The translations under genes and the position numbers were made by a program. From Anaerolineales bacterium UBA6131 (GTDB taxonomy: Bacteria; Chloroflexota; Anaerolineae; UBA2200): a stretch of DNA of 16,656 nucleotides. The notes under the pieces are model-generated. The model saw nothing but the letters and a program-made list of their open reading frames with translations, ran no database searches and was not told the DNA's origin. The DNA lies in the NCBI GenBank assembly GCA_002435875.1, contig DIVN01000068.1, forward strand, positions 1-16,656. The letters are read 5' to 3'. Within the stretch, counting starts at the first letter, position 1. Every line of letters starts with the position of its first letter. Positions 13,490 to 16,656 of this stretch are shown piece after piece.

Positions 13490-14491
13490 TCAGCGTCCGG
13501 AAACAGCACGCCAGAGCGTGCGTCCCCAACGGGTTGCCTTCGCGGCTACCCGTTCACCAGCGACAATCAGTACGATTGCTGCTGCGAAAACCCCTACGAA
13601 TAGGAACATTGCCGTCACAAGGAGGCTCGATCTTGAGCCGGAAACTGGAATGTCGGTTGTTCCCAGGCCCCCGCTCGCTAGAGCCTCACGCCATACGGCT
13701 TCTACGGCGTAGATGCTCTCACCGTATGCACCCTTAAAGCAAGCCTCTATCTCCTCCCTAGCAGCGAGCCTGTCCAACGTCAGCAACTCGCGGTACTTCT
13801 CTGATCCGTATTGCTCCAACAGATAGGCAGCGAAGGAGCCGGCCATCGTGTAGGCAGGGTAGCTCTTGTAGGAGCGAAAGTCCCAATTCGTCAGGATGCG
13901 CGAGAGGCCAATCAGCCGGCCTTCCTGGAGCAGTTGGCTGGCCTGTGCATGCACGTCTCTTGCCTTGGGCATCCACTGCCAGCTTAGGGCCGTAGCGACC
14001 CCCTCATCGAATGAGGCAGGTGATTTCCCGAGAGCGGTATGCACGACGGCGTGAACTACCTCATGTGGGTCATACGCGGACACAGAATGCAGCTCGCATG
14101 TGGCTGACCCGATCTCTGCAAAGGCCACGCCAGTATTTGCCACACCCGTCACATTCAACCGGTCTTGGTGCGATGCATGTTTGTAATAGTCGATCGAGCC
14201 TGCGAAGCTCAGCCCCAATGTGGCACATGTAGCTTCCAGGTGATCTTCGGCCAACTGTAGGGTCCATTGCGGGATCCTGTCGCCTGGGCGAACATAGTAG
14301 CGGAAGTGAGCAGTCTCTGCATACAGGTTCCATCCTCCCTCCGTCGTCTCTGGCGACAAGCGGAAGCTTGGAGCGACCCTCAGCCAGCGCGTAAGGTGGT
14401 TCGCGATTCCAGCCACTCCGCCCCAGTACAAGATGGCCAAGGACAGTATCAGTGTCGCTACGCCCAGACTGAGAATGCCCCTTCTGAGCAC
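13490..14491 (-). CDS. Membrane-anchored gluzincin-type metallopeptidase (peptidase MA-like)
   Basis: A 333-residue protein with a membrane helix at each end (about 5-24 and 289-311) and an outer domain between. The domain has the zinc-peptidase motif HEVVH at 143-147 followed 15 residues later by SFDEG (Glu163), the spacing of HExxH...E gluzincins such as the peptidase MA family. The motif sits in a helix preceded by SAYDPHE, and a YTMAGSFAAYLLEQYG helix follows, as in that family. The catalytic Glu144, zinc ligands His143/His147 and third ligand Glu163 are all present, so it may be active. I place the start at GTG 14491, 6 bases after AGGGGAG; the longer frame back to 14638 is low-complexity and covers the divergent promoter. 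It is transcribed away from the SUMF1 lipoprotein gene. The substrate is unknown. Confidence 0.75.
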   Translation of the reverse strand: MLRRGILSLGVATLILSLAILYWGGVAGIANHLTRWLRVAPSFRLSPETTEGGWNLYAETAHFRYYVRPGDRIPQWTLQLAEDHLEATCATLGLSFAGSIDYYKHASHQDRLNVTGVANTGVAFAEIGSATCELHSVSAYDPHEVVHAVVHTALGKSPASFDEGVATALSWQWMPKARDVHAQASQLLQEGRLIGLSRILTNWDFRSYKSYPAYTMAGSFAAYLLEQYGSEKYRELLTLDRLAAREEIEACFKGAYGESIYAVEAVWREALASGGLGTTDIPVSGSRSSLLVTAMFLFVGVFAAAIVLIVAGERVAAKATRWGRTLWRAVSGR

Positions 14492-14515
14492 TTTGTTCTC
14501 CCCTAGCCCTGGCTC

Positions 14516-14545
14516 TTGGCACCACCAGCGCATCTCCCCTATAAT
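14516..14545 (+). promoter_or_regulatory. Predicted sigma70-type promoter of the SUMF1 lipoprotein gene
   Basis: TTGGCA (14516-14521; one mismatch to TTGACA) is followed after 18 bases by a perfect TATAAT (14540-14545). Transcription would start near 14552, about 57 bases before the ATG. The -10 overlaps TATTAT on the other strand, a possible but weaker -10 for the divergent metallopeptidase gene, for which I see no good -35. Confidence 0.75.
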
Positions 14546-14608
14546 ACTCGGACACGGCGCCCTCGGTTCAGTGCAGGGCTCGACTTGTTGAGAAGGGAGA
14601 CAGGGTAC

Positions 14609-15520
14609 ATGGGACATCGGCCAAGACCCCTGCCGCATTGGCAGTTCGCTCTGGTTGTCGTCGGGATGGCAGCGCTGGTAAGCGGCTGTGCGCCTGAGGC
14701 TCCCCCAGATACGCCCATGCCCCCACCAACGCAGATACCCGCACAGGCAACGGCAACCAGCGCAGGCCCTACCGCAGTGCCTGCCACGCTCGGGCCATCG
14801 CCGACCCCAGCACCGACATCGACGCCGCGTCCGGCAGCGACTCCGACTTCTGGTCCGTCCAACAAGCCGAACACGGTGTACATCCCAGGCGGCAAGTTCG
14901 TCCTAGGAAGCGACTCGGGCAACGAGGACGAAACTCCACAGCAGGAGATGGTACTCAGTGCCTTTAACATTGACCTCTACCCAGTAACCAATGCCGAGTA
15001 CAAAGCTTTCGTCTCAGCGAGTGGCCACGCGGCGCCGCGCCACTGGAAGGACGGCACGCCAGCAGCTGGCCTCGAGAATCACCCTGTAGTATGGGTAACC
15101 TGGGCCGATGCCGAGGCGTATTGCGCTTGGGCTGGAAAGCGGCTACCCACCGAACTAGAATGGGAGAAAGCGGCACGAGGCGACGATGGGCGCCAGTATC
15201 CATGGGGGGACGTCTTTGATGCAGCCCTGTGCAACAGCAAAGAAAGCAACATCAAGACAACCAGCCCGGTAGGCAACTATCCCCAGGGCGTTAGCCCGTA
15301 CGGCCTTTTCGATATTGCCGGCAACGTATGGGAATGGACCGCTGACTGGTATGAGGGCTACCGGGGCACGCTTTACGAGCTCAGCCGTTACGGGCAACAG
15401 TTCAGAGTGTTGCGTGGAGGCTCCTGGTACGATGGGCAGGATCAGGTGCGCACTACCACACGGAAGAGCTTTGATCCTAACCAGGGATTCAGCACGATCG
15501 GGTTTCGCTGCGCTGAGTGA
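14609..15520 (+). CDS. SUMF1/FGE-fold lipoprotein lacking the FGE cysteines
   Basis: A 303-residue surface lipoprotein. The ATG at 14609 has AGGGAGA about 9 bases upstream and starts a signal peptide ending in the lipobox LVSGC (23-27), so Cys27 is probably lipidated. Residues 28-88 are a Pro/Thr/Ala-rich linker. Residues about 89-303 form a formylglycine-generating-enzyme (SUMF1) domain: VYIPGGKFVLGSDSG, DLYPVTNAEYKAF, HPVVWVTWADAEAYCAWAG, RLPTELEWEKAARG, YPWGD, GLFDIAGNVWEWTADWY, RVLRGGSW and GFRC. In true FGEs two cysteines follow RGGS(Y/W); here these positions are Asp275 and Val280, so formylglycine formation is unlikely and a binding or other catalytic role is more likely. No sulfatase gene is nearby. 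It is the only plus-strand gene, with its own promoter and a hairpin behind it. Confidence 0.92.
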   Translation: MGHRPRPLPHWQFALVVVGMAALVSGCAPEAPPDTPMPPPTQIPAQATATSAGPTAVPATLGPSPTPAPTSTPRPAATPTSGPSNKPNTVYIPGGKFVLGSDSGNEDETPQQEMVLSAFNIDLYPVTNAEYKAFVSASGHAAPRHWKDGTPAAGLENHPVVWVTWADAEAYCAWAGKRLPTELEWEKAARGDDGRQYPWGDVFDAALCNSKESNIKTTSPVGNYPQGVSPYGLFDIAGNVWEWTADWYEGYRGTLYELSRYGQQFRVLRGGSWYDGQDQVRTTTRKSFDPNQGFSTIGFRCAE

Positions 15521-15545
15521 CGGGTGCACCGACCGATATCTTTCA

Positions 15546-15579
15546 ACAGAGGCCTGGGGGCGTGCCCCCAGGCCTCTGT
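15546..15579. terminator. Strong hairpin between convergent genes, likely bidirectional terminator
   Basis: ACAGAGGCCTGGGGGC is repeated as its exact reverse complement after two bases, giving a stem of about 15 bp around a CGTG loop. It sits 25 bases after the stop of the SUMF1 lipoprotein gene and 5 bases after the stop of the comEC gene coming from the other side. Neither strand has a T-run after the stem, so termination may depend on stem strength or the hairpin may mainly protect both message ends. Confidence 0.7.
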
Positions 15580-15584
15580 CGCTA

Positions 15585-16656
15585 CTAGCGATTCCTTGTC
15601 GTTCGCACAGAGTATCTCTGTCCGTCCGTATCGACCTCGACCGATCCAACCTGGTCGGTCCGCAGCACTCTAGCCCCTGCATCCTCTAGAAGCGCCACGG
15701 TCTCTGCAGAAGGATGGCCGAAGCGGTTGTCTGCCCCGACGGATATCACCGCGAGCTCTGGATCCACTATCAGTAGCAGGCCCTTACTGACCGCGGCTTT
15801 GCTACCATGGTGGGGGACCTTCAACACCGTACAGGACAACGCCTGGTCCGTTTGCGTTAGCGGCAGCAGACCATCCGCTTCAAGGTCGCCCGTGAAGAGG
15901 AAAGACACGCGATCCCAGCTCAGGCGGGCTACCAGCGAAGCTTCCAATGGATCTTCCAGGGCGGCGATTTTCGGCGGCGGCAGTACCATCATCTTGGGTC
16001 CATCGCCGAGATCCACTTGTAGTGGCTGCTCCACGTGCAGCACCGGGACCCCGCGCTGTGCAAGCGCACGCTCCCATTCAGCGTATAGAGGCGATGTGGA
16101 CTTTATGTCGGACATCAGCACCTGTCGAACCTGGTACCTCTCCAGCACTGACAGCAACCCCCTCAAGTGGTCATCATGAGCATGGGAGACCAATACAATG
16201 TCAATGCGACGATCCCAAAATGGCAGGCGACGGCCAAGGGCTGAGAGCAGTGCCGCAGGGCTTGGACCGCCGTCGACAAGCACGCGGTGGCCAGCCGGAG
16301 TTCTCACCAGGGCGGCATCTCCCTGCCCCACGTCAAGGAAGGCCACGTGCAGCTTGCCATCCGGCAGCATCAGATTGGCAGACCAGACGAGAATAGTCGC
16401 GACTGCCAGGAGTCCAGTCAGCGCTGGGCACGCGGCTTTCCTGCTTAGCCATGCCCTTACGCTGTGCAAAGACAAGCGCAACGGCCGAAGGGTGACCAGC
16501 ATCAATAGGCCATAGTAGGCCAACAGCACCTGAGGCTGCACAGCACCGATGTCGGCACTGGGCTTGATGCCTCGGGCCAAACCCTCCACGACGTGCACTG
16601 TGTACGTTAAAGGTAGCCAGGCGGCCCAGCCTGGCAGCCGTCCCAGGGGCAGCCAT
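15585..16656 (-). CDS. comEC: ComEC/Rec2 DNA-uptake protein, C-terminal part (cut by window edge)
   Basis: The last 356 residues of a ComEC/Rec2 protein; the frame stays open to the window edge, so the N-terminus and most of the channel are missing. The visible part starts in the competence domain (WLPLTYTVHVVEGLAR, LLAYYGLLMLVTLRP), passes one more membrane helix (ALTGLLAVATILVWSANLML) and ends in the metallo-beta-lactamase-fold domain. That domain has HVAFLDVGQGDAALV, VLVDGG, the metal motif SHAHDDHLRG, FLFTGDLE, LKVPHHGSK and SVGADNRFGHPS, all as in ComEC. The family moves single-stranded DNA across the inner membrane during natural transformation, and the beta-lactamase-like domain is proposed to degrade the non-transported strand. 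It converges on the SUMF1 lipoprotein gene. No other competence gene is in view. Confidence 0.95.
   Translation of the reverse strand, partial: WLPLGRLPGWAAWLPLTYTVHVVEGLARGIKPSADIGAVQPQVLLAYYGLLMLVTLRPLRLSLHSVRAWLSRKAACPALTGLLAVATILVWSANLMLPDGKLHVAFLDVGQGDAALVRTPAGHRVLVDGGPSPAALLSALGRRLPFWDRRIDIVLVSHAHDDHLRGLLSVLERYQVRQVLMSDIKSTSPLYAEWERALAQRGVPVLHVEQPLQVDLGDGPKMMVLPPPKIAALEDPLEASLVARLSWDRVSFLFTGDLEADGLLPLTQTDQALSCTVLKVPHHGSKAAVSKGLLLIVDPELAVISVGADNRFGHPSAETVALLEDAGARVLRTDQVGSVEVDTDGQRYSVRTTRNR

Noticed and set aside
1..16656. CRISPR arrays, tRNA or rRNA genes, insertion sequences
   Set aside because: I saw no regularly spaced repeats, no cloverleaf-like sequence, no transposase and no terminal inverted repeats with target duplications.

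Overview
The window is a bacterial chromosomal segment of moderately high GC with dense, mostly minus-strand genes. The best guess is Chloroflexota (Anaerolineae-like) or a similar anaerobic or thermophilic bacterium. The grounds are a 2-oxoacid:ferredoxin oxidoreductase pair, a lipoprotein with a Pro/Thr-rich linker, a LysM-bearing peptide-binding protein and frequent TTG starts. This is inference; the window holds no rRNA or tRNA.

Right to left, in the direction of most transcription: a truncated ComEC/Rec2 gene (15585-16656, minus) converges on a plus-strand lipoprotein with an FGE-sulfatase (SUMF1) fold (14609-15520), with a strong shared hairpin between them. The lipoprotein gene has a clear sigma70-type promoter and diverges from a membrane-anchored HEVVH metallopeptidase-like gene (13490-14491). 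A GC-rich hairpin and then a near-consensus promoter (13395-13423) open a peptide-uptake operon: binding protein (11366-13228), a 32-bp perfect palindrome, a DppB-type permease (10147-11211) and a DppC-type permease (9192-10091). No ATPase gene is present. A membrane-anchored SGNH hydrolase (8108-9115), iorA (6289-8094), iorB (5680-6285) and pyrG (3989-5605) follow.

The left end is a metabolic cluster: a transaldolase/FSA-family protein with a cysteine-bearing insertion (3157-3900), a TIM-barrel protein resembling those annotated as U32 peptidases (2068-3018), a two-domain protein (514-1968), possibly a small Cys-rich ORF (333-530), and a second DapA-family aldolase cut by the window edge (1-336).

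Two architectures stand out. First, the 514-1968 protein fuses a DapA-family class I aldolase to a formaldehyde-activating-enzyme (Fae) domain. The aldolase keeps the Schiff-base Lys but lacks the DapA Arg that binds the substrate carboxylate; the Fae part lacks the usual His. This suggests an aldolase whose small aldehyde, perhaps formaldehyde, is captured or sensed in cis. Second, the peptide-binding protein is circularly permuted: after a signal peptide and a LysM domain comes what is normally the C-terminal three quarters of an OppA/DppA protein, and the segment that normally follows the signal peptide is at the C-terminus. Both are continuous reading frames with good ribosome binding sites.
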